From NCBI RefSeq assembly GCF_018326005.1, contig NZ_AP021903.1:1490001-1554000 (forward strand): a DNA stretch of 64,000 nucleotides, given 5' to 3'. The DNA is from Pseudomonas sp. Seg1 (GTDB lineage Bacteria > Pseudomonadota > Gammaproteobacteria > Pseudomonadales > Pseudomonadaceae). Made by a program: the position numbers and the translations under genes. The notes under the pieces were generated by a model, which did no database searches, was not told where the DNA came from, and saw only the letters and a program-made list of their open reading frames with translations. Shown piece by piece: positions 1-8,596 of the stretch. Every line of letters starts with the position of its first letter. The first letter of the stretch is position 1.

Positions 1-550
1 GGCCGGTGGCGGCGCGGCGCTGGGGATTCTTACCGGCGGACTGATCTGTTATGCCCAGGACGGCGATGAAGACGGCGACGGCGTATTCGACCGCCGTGAC
101 CGTTGCCCCGATACCCCGGCCAACACCCCGGTCGATCACCGTGGCTGTCCACTGCCGCAGTACCCGGTGGCACAGAAACCGGTCGAACCGGCTCCGCAAA
201 CCGAAGTCATCACCTTGAGCGATGCCGGCAACGTGCTCTTCGATTTCGACAAGTCTGACCTGACGCCAGCGGCAAAGGCCCAGCTCGATACGTTGATGGA
301 CAAACTGCGCAATGCCGACGTGGTGAGCATCAAAGTCATCGGCCATACCGACAGCAAAGGATCGGATGCTTACAACCAGGCGCTTTCTGAACGACGCGCC
401 AGCAGCGTCGCGGCTTATCTGCTGAGTCAGGGCCTGGCGCCGAACAAACTGACCAGTGAAGGGCGTGGCGAAAGCGAGCCGGTGGCGGATAACGCGACCG
501 ACGAAGGGCGCGCGCAAAACCGCAGAGTGGAGCTGCACATCAATCGCTAG
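1..550 (+). CDS. OmpA-family outer-membrane protein, 3' part
   Basis: The reading frame is open from the first base, so the start lies upstream of the window. The visible part begins with a short hydrophobic Gly/Ala stretch, then an acidic calcium-binding type segment (DGDEDGDGVFD followed by RCPDTP), which is the thrombospondin type-3 motif of OprF-like proteins. It ends in an OmpA C-terminal peptidoglycan-binding domain with NVLFDFDKSDL, IGHTDSKGSD, LSERRASSV and GRGESEP-NRRVEL. Family knowledge places this domain in the periplasm, non-covalently bound to peptidoglycan, anchoring the outer membrane to the wall. Whether the missing N-terminus is a beta-barrel or a lipoprotein signal cannot be seen. 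Confidence 0.9.
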   Translation, partial: AGGGAALGILTGGLICYAQDGDEDGDGVFDRRDRCPDTPANTPVDHRGCPLPQYPVAQKPVEPAPQTEVITLSDAGNVLFDFDKSDLTPAAKAQLDTLMDKLRNADVVSIKVIGHTDSKGSDAYNQALSERRASSVAAYLLSQGLAPNKLTSEGRGESEPVADNATDEGRAQNRRVELHINR

Positions 551-711
551 GATGTGTCTGTAGTCCGCGAGCTAGAGCTGCCGGGGTGATCATCGTCGCT
601 CCGGCAGCCATTTGGCGGCTCGGCAAGGTTTTTTCATTTTTGCCTCTGGCTTATCCCCCGCAGAAGCCGTTACTGTGCGCCCAAAGAATAATTCGCAACA
701 CGGGGGAGCGT

Positions 712-993
712 ATGAAAGTGTTCTGGGGGCTGGGGCGGTTATTGACCCTGCTGTTCTGCTGTGTGGTGCTGGCCAATCAGCTTGTACCCTTTGTTCATCC
801 GCTGCATCTGTTGGTCAATCTGGCCGGCGGTCTGCTGTTAACGGTTCATGTGCTCGAAGTGCTGCTGTGCAATCGCAGCCTCAAGGGACGTCCGCACCCT
901 TGGCGTGACCGTGGCCGCATCCTGCTGTTCGGCGTATTCCACCTGCAAACCATCCCGGCCCCGGCCGCTCCGGAGGCTTCTTCCCATGCGTAA
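712..993 (+). CDS. Small DUF1145-like inner-membrane protein
   Basis: A 93-residue protein starting MKVFWGLGRLL; the ATG follows a good ribosome site (GGGGGAG), which is why I prefer it to the longer frame beginning at 586. It has two or three hydrophobic segments (about residues 8-22, 29-50 and 62-77) and a Pro/Ala-rich tail. Length and pattern match the DUF1145 family of small gammaproteobacterial membrane proteins, whose function is unknown. Its end overlaps the next gene by 8 bases, suggesting translational coupling with the collagen-like secreted protein. Confidence 0.7.
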   Translation: MKVFWGLGRLLTLLFCCVVLANQLVPFVHPLHLLVNLAGGLLLTVHVLEVLLCNRSLKGRPHPWRDRGRILLFGVFHLQTIPAPAAPEASSHA

Positions 994-1744
994 ACTCTGC
1001 TTGCTCGCTGCATTCATCAGCCCATTGGCCTGTGCCCAAGTGGTCAGCGTCGAACCCAACTCCCTTATGCGGTTGCCTAACAACACCGGCACTTTGCAGC
1101 TTGAGCGCCTGGACGTGGCCGATTACGGCACCTTGCTGATTCCCGCCAACGTCACTGAACTGAGTGTCGGTGAATTGCGCCTCGGTCACGAAGCTCGGAT
1201 CGCCATCGTGCCGGGGGCACAGGCGTTGGACATGAAGGTTGCTCGCGCAGAGCTTGGCGAAGGCAGCCAGATCACCGCACGCGGTGCACCGGGCACCTAC
1301 GAAAAAGCCGCCCGGGCAGGGCGCAATCTGAATCTGCAGTTCAAGGCATTGAACGCGCCGCAACTGTTGGTCGATGCTCGTGGCGGCACCGGTGCGCCTG
1401 GTTTTGTCGGACTGGACGGTGGCAACGGTGAAGATCCGGGCTGCACTTATGGCTCGGCCGGGCACGGAGCTGATGGCAGTGACGGCAGTGACGGTCAACC
1501 CGGTGCTCCGGGTGGGCTGGTACGCCTTGAAGTGCCGCGTGAGTTTCCGGCGGAGCTGATCAAGGTCAACGTGGCCGGCGGTGCCGGTGGCCCGGCGGGC
1601 GTTGGCGGCAAGGCCGGCAAGGGCGGCAAGTCCAAGGGCTGCCTGGTGTATCGCGCCGATGGCGGCAAGAATGGCAAGGCCGGCGCTGATGGTCAGCCTG
1701 GACCGGTCGGCGCGGCGGGTGCCGTGACCGTGCAGCGCTTCTAA
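986..1744 (+). CDS. Secreted collagen-like glycine-rich protein
   Basis: A 252-residue protein with a clear signal peptide (MRKLCLLAAFISPLACA, cleavage near residue 18). Residues about 20-130 form a non-repetitive beta-rich region. From about residue 130 the chain becomes rich in Gly with many G-x-y steps (GGTGAPGFVGLDGGNG, DGSDGSDGQPGAPGG, GGAGGPAGVGGKAGKGG, NGKAGADGQPGPVG), interrupted by a short segment (VRLEVPREFPAE). Two pairs of cysteines flank the Gly-rich blocks. The start at 986 overlaps the preceding membrane gene by 8 bases. Collagen-like stretches in bacteria usually serve surface or matrix proteins, but the Gly periodicity here is irregular, so a true triple helix is not certain. 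Function unknown. Confidence 0.75.
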   Translation: MRKLCLLAAFISPLACAQVVSVEPNSLMRLPNNTGTLQLERLDVADYGTLLIPANVTELSVGELRLGHEARIAIVPGAQALDMKVARAELGEGSQITARGAPGTYEKAARAGRNLNLQFKALNAPQLLVDARGGTGAPGFVGLDGGNGEDPGCTYGSAGHGADGSDGSDGQPGAPGGLVRLEVPREFPAELIKVNVAGGAGGPAGVGGKAGKGGKSKGCLVYRADGGKNGKAGADGQPGPVGAAGAVTVQRF

Positions 1745-1761
1745 AGAACAGCAAGGCTCAA

Positions 1762-1870
1762 TTGTGGCGAGGGGATTTATCCCCGATGGACTGCGTAGCA
1801 GTCCCCGCTTTTGGATTAAAGAGCGGGGACGCTTCGCGGCCCATCGGGGATAAATCCCCTCGCCACAGCA
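1762..1870. repeat. Long inverted repeat of REP type (GGGGATAAATCCCC family)
   Basis: Arms reading TGTGGCGAGGGGATTTATCC and its complement (about 1763-1787 and 1844-1868) enclose a second internal inverted pair (GTCCCCGCT/AGCGGGGAC). It lies between two convergent genes, the usual place for Pseudomonas REP pairs, and could also stop transcription from both sides. Confidence 0.85.
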
Positions 1871-1898
1871 GTGTTCACAGCTCAAAAAATGCTGTGGC

Positions 1899-2363
1899 TC
1901 AGAACATCGGCCGCGCCGCCGCAATCGCCACCAGCAGCAACCCGACAATCAGATTAATCCCCACCACCCGGCGAATACGCCCGAGCACCGCCGCACCTGT
2001 CGGCCAGTCCTTTGCTTCAACCGCTTTGCGCAGCTCTGGCAGCATCAACCCCTGAATCCGGATAAACAGCGCCGTCATCACCACGTATAACCCGATCATC
2101 ACCTGCACATATTTCGGTGCGGTCTCAAAACCGACCTGCTGCAGATGCAACATGCCTACGCCGCTGATCGGCAAGATGATCACCGCGACCCAGACCCAGC
2201 GAAAAAAACCTTGAAACACTTCCACCCACAGTGTCAGGCGGGCAGGGCCGTCGAGGGCCTTCACAGCCGCCGGGCGCAGGACCATCCAGGCGAAAAACAT
2301 GCCGCCGACCCACACTAGGGCGGAGAGGACATGCAGGGGGTAAACGAGGCTAAAAGGTGTCAT
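1899..2363 (-). CDS. CopD-family integral membrane protein
   Basis: 154 residues starting MTPFSLVYPLHVLSALVWVG with four predicted membrane helices (about 5-25, 52-72, 81-101 and 130-150). The pattern of an early His in helix one (YPLHVLSALVWVGGMFF) and overall length match the single-domain CopD/YeaB-like membrane proteins of Pseudomonas. CopD domains are associated with copper transport or haem-like redox in larger proteins, but the small stand-alone versions are uncharacterised. It is transcribed away from dinG; the two share a 98-bp divergent intergenic region. Confidence 0.8.
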   Translation of the reverse strand: MTPFSLVYPLHVLSALVWVGGMFFAWMVLRPAAVKALDGPARLTLWVEVFQGFFRWVWVAVIILPISGVGMLHLQQVGFETAPKYVQVMIGLYVVMTALFIRIQGLMLPELRKAVEAKDWPTGAAVLGRIRRVVGINLIVGLLLVAIAAARPMF

Positions 2364-2461
2364 TGGGGTACTCCGTTCTGCGCGGGATCGATTCGCGGGG
2401 TATGATAGCCGCCGAACCGAACCACTGAAAATTTATCCAGCGTTTTTGCGCCCGACACTCA

Positions 2462-4606
2462 ATGATCAGCACTGAACTCAAAACCACGATCCAGGGCGCC
2501 TACTCGCGTTTTCTAGAGGCCAAGAGCCTCAAGCCGCGTTACGGCCAGCGCCTGATGATCGCTGAAATCGCCAAAGTCCTCGGAGATATCGATACCGACG
2601 ACGAAGGCCGGCGCAGTGGCGACCCCGCGATTGTCGCGGTGGAAGCCGGCACCGGTACCGGTAAAACCGTGGCCTACAGCCTCGCGGCGATCCCTACTGC
2701 CAAACTGGCGGGCAAACGTCTGGTGATCGCGACCGCGACCGTCGCGCTGCAAGAGCAGATCGTCTACAAGGATTTGCCCGACCTGATGCGCAACAGCGGG
2801 CTGAACTTCAGCTTCGCATTGGCCAAGGGCCGTGGCCGTTACATGTGCCTGTCCAAGCTCGACATGCTGTTGCAGGAAGGTCACGCGCAAACTGCCACGG
2901 CCCAGCTGTTCGAAGAGGAAGGCTTCAAGATCGAGGTCGATGAGGCCAGTCAGAAGCTGTTCACCAGCATGATCGAAAAGCTTGCCGGCAATAAATGGGA
3001 CGGCGACCGCGACAGCTGGCCGAATGCGCTGGAAGACGCCGACTGGGCGCGCCTGACCACCGATCACAGCCAGTGCACCAACCGCCATTGCCCGAACTTC
3101 GGCCAGTGCGCCTTCTACAAGGTCCGCGAGGGCATGGGCAAGGTTGACGTGATCGTCACCAACCACGACATGGTTCTGGCTGACCTGGCGCTCGGCGGCG
3201 GCGCGGTGTTGCCCGACCCGCGCGACACCATTTACGTGTTCGACGAAGGTCATCACCTGCCGGACAAGGCCATCGGCCACTTCGCCCATTACACACGCCT
3301 GCGTTCCACCGCCGACTGGCTGGAAACCACCGCCAAGAACCTCACCAAGTTGCTGGCCCAGCATCCGCTGCCGGGAGATCTCGGCAAGTTGATCGAGCAA
3401 GTGCCGGAGCTGGCGCGCGAGATCAAGACCCAGCAGCAGTTCATGTTTACGGCCTGCGAGCAGATTGCCGATTTCAAACCCGGCGAAGACGTCGAGGGCC
3501 GTGAGCGGCCTCGCCATCGCTTTGTTGCCGGGGTCATTCCCGAACACATGCGCGAAATGGGCATTGAGCTGAAGAAAGGCTTCGCCCGTCTTAATGACCT
3601 GTTCACGCGCCTGACCGACCTGCTCAAGGAAGGCATGGACGGCGAGGTCAACATCGGCATCGCCAGCAATCAGGCCGAAGAGTGGTATCCGCTGTTCGGC
3701 AGCCTGTTGTCCCGTGCCTCCGGCAACTGGGAACTATGGACCGCGTTCACCGCCGAAGACCCGGAAGACAGCCCGCCGATGGCGCGCTGGCTGACCCTGG
3801 CCGAAAGCGGCTCATTGTTCGACATCGAGGTCAACGCCAGCCCGATCCTCGCCGCCGAAACCTTGCGTCGTAGCCTGTGGAACGTCGCCTACGGCTGTCT
3901 GGTGACGTCGGCAACGCTGACCGCGCTGGGCACGTTCGACCGCTTCCGCATGCGTGCCGGCCTGCCGAAAAAAGCCGTCACCGCCGTGGTGCCGAGCCCG
4001 TTCCATCACGCTGACGCTGGCGTGTTGCGCGTGCCGGATCTGAAAGCCGACCCGCGCGATGCCGCTGCTCACACCGCCGCGATCATCCGTGAGTTGCCGG
4101 ATCTGGTCGAAGGTTCGCGCGGCACGCTGGTGCTGTTCTCCTCGCGCAAACAGATGCAAGACGTGTTCGACGGTCTCGACCGCGACTGGCGCAAGCAAGT
4201 GTTCATTCAAGGCAACCTGTCGAAACAGGAAACCCTGAACAAGCACAAGGCGCGGGTCGATGGTGGTGATTCCAGCGTGCTGTTCGGTCTCGCCAGTTTT
4301 GCCGAGGGTGTCGACTTGCCGGGCGCGTATTGCGAGCACGTAGTGATCGCCAAGATTCCGTTCTCGGTGCCGGACGATCCGGTCGAGGCCGCGCTGTCGG
4401 AGTGGATCGAAGCCCGTGGCGGCAATCCGTTCATGGAAATCTCGGTGCCCGATGCCTCGCTGAAGCTGGTTCAGGCCTGCGGGCGTCTGCTGCGTACCGA
4501 AGAAGACCGCGGCACCATCACCTTGCTCGACCGGCGCCTGGTCACCCAGCGCTACGGCAAGGCGATCCTCAATGCGTTGCCTCCTTTCCGTCGTGAAATA
4601 TCCTGA
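2462..4606 (+). CDS. dinG: ATP-dependent DNA helicase DinG
   Basis: 714 residues, close to E. coli DinG (716). Walker A GTGTGKT is at residues 63-69 and the Walker B/DEAH-type box is DEGHHL. Four cysteines (129, 205, 210, 216) have the C-x75-C-x4-C-x5-C spacing expected for the 4Fe-4S cluster of XPD/DinG helicases, and the C-terminal helicase motifs (VLFSSRKQM, FAEGVDLPG, QACGRLLRTEEDRG) are intact. DinG is a 5'-3' superfamily 2 helicase that unwinds D-loops, R-loops and G-quadruplexes and helps replication pass transcription. E. coli dinG is LexA-controlled; I see no CTGT-N8-ACAG box in the 98 bp upstream here. The ATG at 2462 has only a weak ribosome site, but the length fits the family. 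Confidence 0.97.
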   Translation: MISTELKTTIQGAYSRFLEAKSLKPRYGQRLMIAEIAKVLGDIDTDDEGRRSGDPAIVAVEAGTGTGKTVAYSLAAIPTAKLAGKRLVIATATVALQEQIVYKDLPDLMRNSGLNFSFALAKGRGRYMCLSKLDMLLQEGHAQTATAQLFEEEGFKIEVDEASQKLFTSMIEKLAGNKWDGDRDSWPNALEDADWARLTTDHSQCTNRHCPNFGQCAFYKVREGMGKVDVIVTNHDMVLADLALGGGAVLPDPRDTIYVFDEGHHLPDKAIGHFAHYTRLRSTADWLETTAKNLTKLLAQHPLPGDLGKLIEQVPELAREIKTQQQFMFTACEQIADFKPGEDVEGRERPRHRFVAGVIPEHMREMGIELKKGFARLNDLFTRLTDLLKEGMDGEVNIGIASNQAEEWYPLFGSLLSRASGNWELWTAFTAEDPEDSPPMARWLTLAESGSLFDIEVNASPILAAETLRRSLWNVAYGCLVTSATLTALGTFDRFRMRAGLPKKAVTAVVPSPFHHADAGVLRVPDLKADPRDAAAHTAAIIRELPDLVEGSRGTLVLFSSRKQMQDVFDGLDRDWRKQVFIQGNLSKQETLNKHKARVDGGDSSVLFGLASFAEGVDLPGAYCEHVVIAKIPFSVPDDPVEAALSEWIEARGGNPFMEISVPDASLKLVQACGRLLRTEEDRGTITLLDRRLVTQRYGKAILNALPPFRREIS

Positions 4607-4699
4607 GACACCGGTGGGCAATTTCGCCCGCCGCGCTGTCTATCTCTCTGCCAACGCTTTTCCATTGGCCTTTTGGTCGTTAGGGAGAACTCCGTTCTT

Positions 4700-7195
4700 A
4701 TGATCCGCCGTTCGTTGCCTGCCGTGTTTGCCTTGATCTTCGCCGCCCCGTTGCTGGCGGCGCCTGCTGGCCAGCAGACGCTGTTCAACTTTGTCCGTCC
4801 CGCCGACGTGGTGAAAATCACCACGGAAAACGCCGACCTGCCGCAAGCCAACGCCGAACAAACCCCTGAGGGTGAAGTGCTGCGCCGGGTGACGTTCAAC
4901 CCGGTGGCCCGCCCGACGTTGCGCCTGACTCCGCAGACCGGTGCCTGGGACTGGTCGCAGTCCGGAATGATGAGCCTGCGCCTGCAGAGTGCGATGAACT
5001 GGGCCGTGACGGTCTATGTGCAGATCCAGAGCAACAATGGCCAGACGCTGACCAGTCGCGTCGACCTGCCGGCCGGCCCGGCGCAAACCTTGCTGGTGCC
5101 GTTGGTAGCGGCTACGCCACTGAGCCAGGGCATGAAGGCCGGGCCGCCGATGCCGATGACCGTCGATGGTCAACGCATTTTGCTGGCCAGCAGTAGCGGC
5201 GAGATTGATCGAAGCCAAATCGTATCGGTGAGTCTGTCGATGGATCAGCCGAAAGTTGCCCAGAGCCTGCTGCTCGAACGCTTTGGCGTGCAGGACGGCG
5301 AGGCGGTCACGCAAGCGGTGTACGGCAATCTGGTCGACGCTTATGGTCAGTCGACCCGCAGCAAATGGCCGGAAAAAATCGCCACTGACGAACAACTCAA
5401 ATCTGCCGCCGCCAAGGAACAGCAACAGCTGAAAACCTGGCTGGCCGAGCGCGAGAAGTCCTCGCTGGACAAGTTCGGCGGCTGGAGCAAAGGCCCGGCC
5501 TTTAAGGCCAGCGGCTTCTTCCGCACGGAAAAACGCGACGGTCGCTGGTATCTGGTGACGCCAGAAGGGCATCCGTTTTACTCCCTCGGCGTCAACACCA
5601 TCAGCCCCGAGGTCAACCAGACCTACGTGGCGGGTCGCGAACACATGTTCGAATCCCTGCCAAAAACCGGCGAGCCCCTTGCCATTCACTTTGGTGAAGG
5701 CGACAACCGTGGCGGCAACGGCGCCGATCAGGGCCGGGGCTACGGCAATGGGCGCTGGTACGACTTCTATGCCGCCAACCTGCAGCGGGTTTACGGCGAG
5801 CCCTGCGCGCCGGACAGCGACAGCAAGGCGGGAATCGCTGAAGCGGCCAAGGCTGGCGCGGTGGAAGAAACGGCAGCGAAAGCCGCAGAACCTGTAGCAG
5901 GAGCCAGTGAAGCGAAGTCCGGTGTCGCCGAAGCGGCGAAAACCGACGCGGTGGCAACGACTGCTGAAAAAGCTGCCGATCAAACCGTCACGGCTCCGTG
6001 CAAAGCCACGGTCGATGAGCAGCAGTGGGCCAGCCATACCCTTGATCGCCTGCAAGCCTGGGGTTTCAACACGATCGGCAACTGGAGTGCCGATGCGCTG
6101 GCTGACGCCGACCGCGTGCCGTACACCTTGCCGCTGTCGATCGTCGGCGATTACACCAGCATCAGCACCGGCAGCGACTGGTGGGGCGGCATGCCCGACC
6201 CGTTCGATCCGCGTTTCGCCATGGCCACCGAACGCGCCGTGGCCATCGCTGCCCGCGATCATCGCGATGATCCGTGGCTGATCGGCTATTTCGCCGATAA
6301 CGAACTGGCGTGGGCCGGTCCCGGCGACGATCCGAAATCCCGTTACGCGCTGGCTTACGGCACCTTGAAAATGACCACCGACGTGCCGGCCAAACGCGCG
6401 TTTCTCAAGCAATTGCGTGACAAATACCGTAATCAGGCGGGGCTGTCGAAAGCCTGGGGCATCGATCTGCCGGCGTGGGAATTGATGGAAGATCCGGGTT
6501 TCGTCCCGCCGCTGCCGAACCCGGAACACCCGGAAATCGAGGCCGACTTCAAATACTTCCAGAAGGTCTTCGCCGACACCTATTTCAAGACCATCTCCGA
6601 CTCGCTGAAATGGCATGCGCCGAACCAGTTGCTGCTCGGCGGCCGCTTCGCCATCAGCACCCCGGAAGCCGTGGCGTCCTGCGCGCAATATTGCGATGTG
6701 CTGAGTTTCAACATGTACACGCTCAAACCGCAGGACGGTTATGACTTTGCCGCTTTGAATGCATTGGACAAACCGGTGCTGATTACCGAGTTCAACTTCG
6801 GCTCCACTGATCGCGGCCCGTTCTGGGGTGGTGTGACGCAACTGGCCAAGGAAGAGGATCGCGGCGCGGCGTATGCCAACTTCCTCAAACAGGCCTTGAG
6901 TGAACCGTCGATTGTCGGCGTGCACTGGTTCCAGTATCTGGATCAACCGGTGACCGGGCGTCTGCTGGATGGCGAGAACGGGCACTTTGGTTTGGTCGGC
7001 GTGACCGATCTGCCGTATCAGGGCTTTGTCGAAACGGTGCGCAAGAGCAATTTGCAGGCGGTTGATCAGCTTGGCAAAGAGGCGGAGAAAGCCGCAGCGG
7101 TCGCCGGTCATGAAGCTGAAGGCGGGCGCAAGGGCGAAGCCGGCAAAGGCCCGGGTGCAGGGCATGCGGGTGGGCATTCGGGCAATGGTCACTGA
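4700..7195 (+). CDS. Exported agarase-like glycoside hydrolase
   Basis: 831 residues from the ATG at 4700, which follows AGGGAGA and gives a clean signal peptide (MIRRSLPAVFALIFAAPLLAA). An N-terminal beta-sandwich-like region (about 25-230) is followed by a TIM-barrel-like catalytic region containing WLIGYFADNELAW and VLITEFNFGS, whose Asn-Glu and Glu are plausible acid/base and nucleophile as in beta-agarases and GH-A clan enzymes (GH50-like). The barrel is interrupted at about 375-440 by an Ala/Glu/Lys-rich insert and the protein ends in a Gly/His/Ala-rich tail. The substrate is unknown; a soil pseudomonad may use it on a galactan or on its own exopolysaccharide. It stands alone, after dinG. 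Confidence 0.75.
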   Translation: MIRRSLPAVFALIFAAPLLAAPAGQQTLFNFVRPADVVKITTENADLPQANAEQTPEGEVLRRVTFNPVARPTLRLTPQTGAWDWSQSGMMSLRLQSAMNWAVTVYVQIQSNNGQTLTSRVDLPAGPAQTLLVPLVAATPLSQGMKAGPPMPMTVDGQRILLASSSGEIDRSQIVSVSLSMDQPKVAQSLLLERFGVQDGEAVTQAVYGNLVDAYGQSTRSKWPEKIATDEQLKSAAAKEQQQLKTWLAEREKSSLDKFGGWSKGPAFKASGFFRTEKRDGRWYLVTPEGHPFYSLGVNTISPEVNQTYVAGREHMFESLPKTGEPLAIHFGEGDNRGGNGADQGRGYGNGRWYDFYAANLQRVYGEPCAPDSDSKAGIAEAAKAGAVEETAAKAAEPVAGASEAKSGVAEAAKTDAVATTAEKAADQTVTAPCKATVDEQQWASHTLDRLQAWGFNTIGNWSADALADADRVPYTLPLSIVGDYTSISTGSDWWGGMPDPFDPRFAMATERAVAIAARDHRDDPWLIGYFADNELAWAGPGDDPKSRYALAYGTLKMTTDVPAKRAFLKQLRDKYRNQAGLSKAWGIDLPAWELMEDPGFVPPLPNPEHPEIEADFKYFQKVFADTYFKTISDSLKWHAPNQLLLGGRFAISTPEAVASCAQYCDVLSFNMYTLKPQDGYDFAALNALDKPVLITEFNFGSTDRGPFWGGVTQLAKEEDRGAAYANFLKQALSEPSIVGVHWFQYLDQPVTGRLLDGENGHFGLVGVTDLPYQGFVETVRKSNLQAVDQLGKEAEKAAAVAGHEAEGGRKGEAGKGPGAGHAGGHSGNGH

Positions 7196-7203
7196 CTGAC
7201 ACT

Positions 7204-7231
7204 GTGGCGAGTGGGCAAGCCCCCTCGCCAC
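7204..7231. repeat. Short palindrome after the agarase-like gene
   Basis: GTGGCGAG and CTCGCCAC are separated by 12 bases, directly after the stop codon. The sequence resembles half of the GGGGATTT-type REP seen at 1762. It may act as an mRNA 3' end stabiliser; there is no U-tract, so a Rho-independent terminator is unlikely. Confidence 0.6.
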
Positions 7232-7337
7232 ACCCAAAAATCCGATTCAACCGTCCAGCCCGCAGCTGTTCCCAAATCCCTCAAGGGCTGGAACAATGCG
7301 GGCCACTTTGTAGAGCGTTTTCGCGGGGGAGTTGCGG

Positions 7338-8483
7338 GTGCAGATTCAGGGACATTACGAGCTTCAATTCGAAGCGGTGCGCGAAGCTTTCGCCGCACTG
7401 TTCGACGATCCCCAGGAACGCGGCGCAGCCTTGTGCATTCAGGTCGGCGGAGAAACCGTCCTCGACCTCTGGTCCGGTACTGCCGACAAGGACGGCGCCG
7501 AGGCCTGGCACAGCGACACCATCGCCAACCTGTTCTCCTGCACCAAAACCTTCACCGCCGTGACAGCGCTGCAACTGGTCGCCGAGGGCAAGTTGCAACT
7601 GGATGTTCCGGTCGCCCGCTACTGGCCGGAGTTCGCCGCCGCCGGCAAAGAGGCCGTGACCCTGCGCCAATTGCTCTGCCATCAGGCCGGTCTGCCGGCC
7701 CTGCGCGAGTTGCTGGCGCCTGAAGCCCTTTATGAATGGCAAACCATGGTCGACGCTCTCGCGGCTGAGGCGCCGTGGTGGACGCCGGGCACTGGCCACG
7801 GTTATGCCGCGATCACTTACGGCTGGCTGATCGGTGAGTTGTTGCGCCGCGCCGACGGTCGCGGACCGGGTGAATCCATCGTCGCCCGTATCGCCAAGCC
7901 ACTGGGTCTGGATTTCCATGTCGGTTTGGCCGACGAAGAGTTTCACCGTGTCGCGCATATCGCCCGGGGCAAGGGCAATGCGGGTGACGCCGCCGCTCAG
8001 CGTCTTCTGCAAGTGACCATGCGTGAACCGACCGCCATGACCACCCGCGCCTTCACCAACCCACCGTCGGTGCTCACCAGCACCAACAAACCGGAGTGGC
8101 GGCGCATGCAACAACCGGCAGCCAATGGCCACGGCAACGCGCGCAGCCTCGCTGGTTTCTACGCCGGTCTGCTCGACGGCAGCCTGCTTGAAAGCGACAT
8201 GCTCGAAGAGCTGACCCGCGAGCATAGCCTCGGCGAAGACAAGACCCTGCTGACCCGCACCCGTTTCGGTCTGGGCTGCATGCTCGATCAACCGGACGTG
8301 CCCAACGCCACTTACGGCCTCGGCCCACGGGCGTTCGGCCATCCGGGCGCAGGCGGTTCGATCGGTTTTGCTGACCCTGAGCATGATGTCGCGTTTGGTT
8401 TTGTGACAAATACCCTAGGGCCGTACGTCTTGATGGATCCGCGTGCGCAGAAGCTCGCGCGGGTGCTTGCCACTTGTCTGTAA
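7338..8483 (+). CDS. Serine hydrolase of the beta-lactamase/esterase EstB family
   Basis: 381 residues from a GTG at 7338 placed 6 bases after the ribosome site GGGGGAG; a TTG at 7332 overlaps that site and is less likely. The active-site S-x-x-K motif SCTK is at residues 67-70, and a tyrosine motif (GYAAITYGW) and a C-terminal GHPGAGGS take the places of the YxN and K/H-T-G motifs. This is the class C beta-lactamase-like fold used by EstB-type carboxylesterases and D-aminopeptidases. There is no signal peptide, so it is probably a cytoplasmic esterase rather than an antibiotic resistance enzyme. The natural substrate is unknown. Confidence 0.88.
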   Translation: MQIQGHYELQFEAVREAFAALFDDPQERGAALCIQVGGETVLDLWSGTADKDGAEAWHSDTIANLFSCTKTFTAVTALQLVAEGKLQLDVPVARYWPEFAAAGKEAVTLRQLLCHQAGLPALRELLAPEALYEWQTMVDALAAEAPWWTPGTGHGYAAITYGWLIGELLRRADGRGPGESIVARIAKPLGLDFHVGLADEEFHRVAHIARGKGNAGDAAAQRLLQVTMREPTAMTTRAFTNPPSVLTSTNKPEWRRMQQPAANGHGNARSLAGFYAGLLDGSLLESDMLEELTREHSLGEDKTLLTRTRFGLGCMLDQPDVPNATYGLGPRAFGHPGAGGSIGFADPEHDVAFGFVTNTLGPYVLMDPRAQKLARVLATCL

Positions 8484-8493
8484 AGCGTCATCA

Positions 8494-8526
8494 GAGGTTC
8501 CAGGGCCGGAACCTCGACAGGTTTTT
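8494..8526 (+). terminator. Rho-independent terminator after the serine hydrolase
   Basis: GAGGTTCC and GGAACCTC form an 8-bp stem around a 6-base loop, followed within a few bases by a run of five T. Confidence 0.75.
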
Positions 8527-8596
8527 CGATTCAAAGCGTCTGTTTATCCGGGCGAAAGTGCTCTGATTTTTCATTACTTCATTTTGTGGATTTTCA

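Noticed and set aside
881..1948. Long minus-strand frame opposite the collagen-like gene
   Set aside because: It is antisense to a gene with a signal peptide and ribosome site, has no recognisable domain and shows the Arg/Ala-rich bias of shadow frames in high-GC DNA.
2364..2461. LexA box upstream of dinG
   Set aside because: No CTGT-N8-ACAG sequence was found between the divergent CopD-like gene and dinG.
4640..7237. 865-codon minus-strand open frame opposite the agarase-like gene
   Set aside because: The plus strand encodes a protein with signal peptide and glycosidase motifs; the opposite frame has no motif and high His/Arg content typical of an antisense shadow.
7338..8483. Antibiotic resistance beta-lactamase
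   Set aside because: It has the S-x-x-K fold signature but no signal peptide and the EstB-like C-terminal motif, so an esterase-type hydrolase is more likely.
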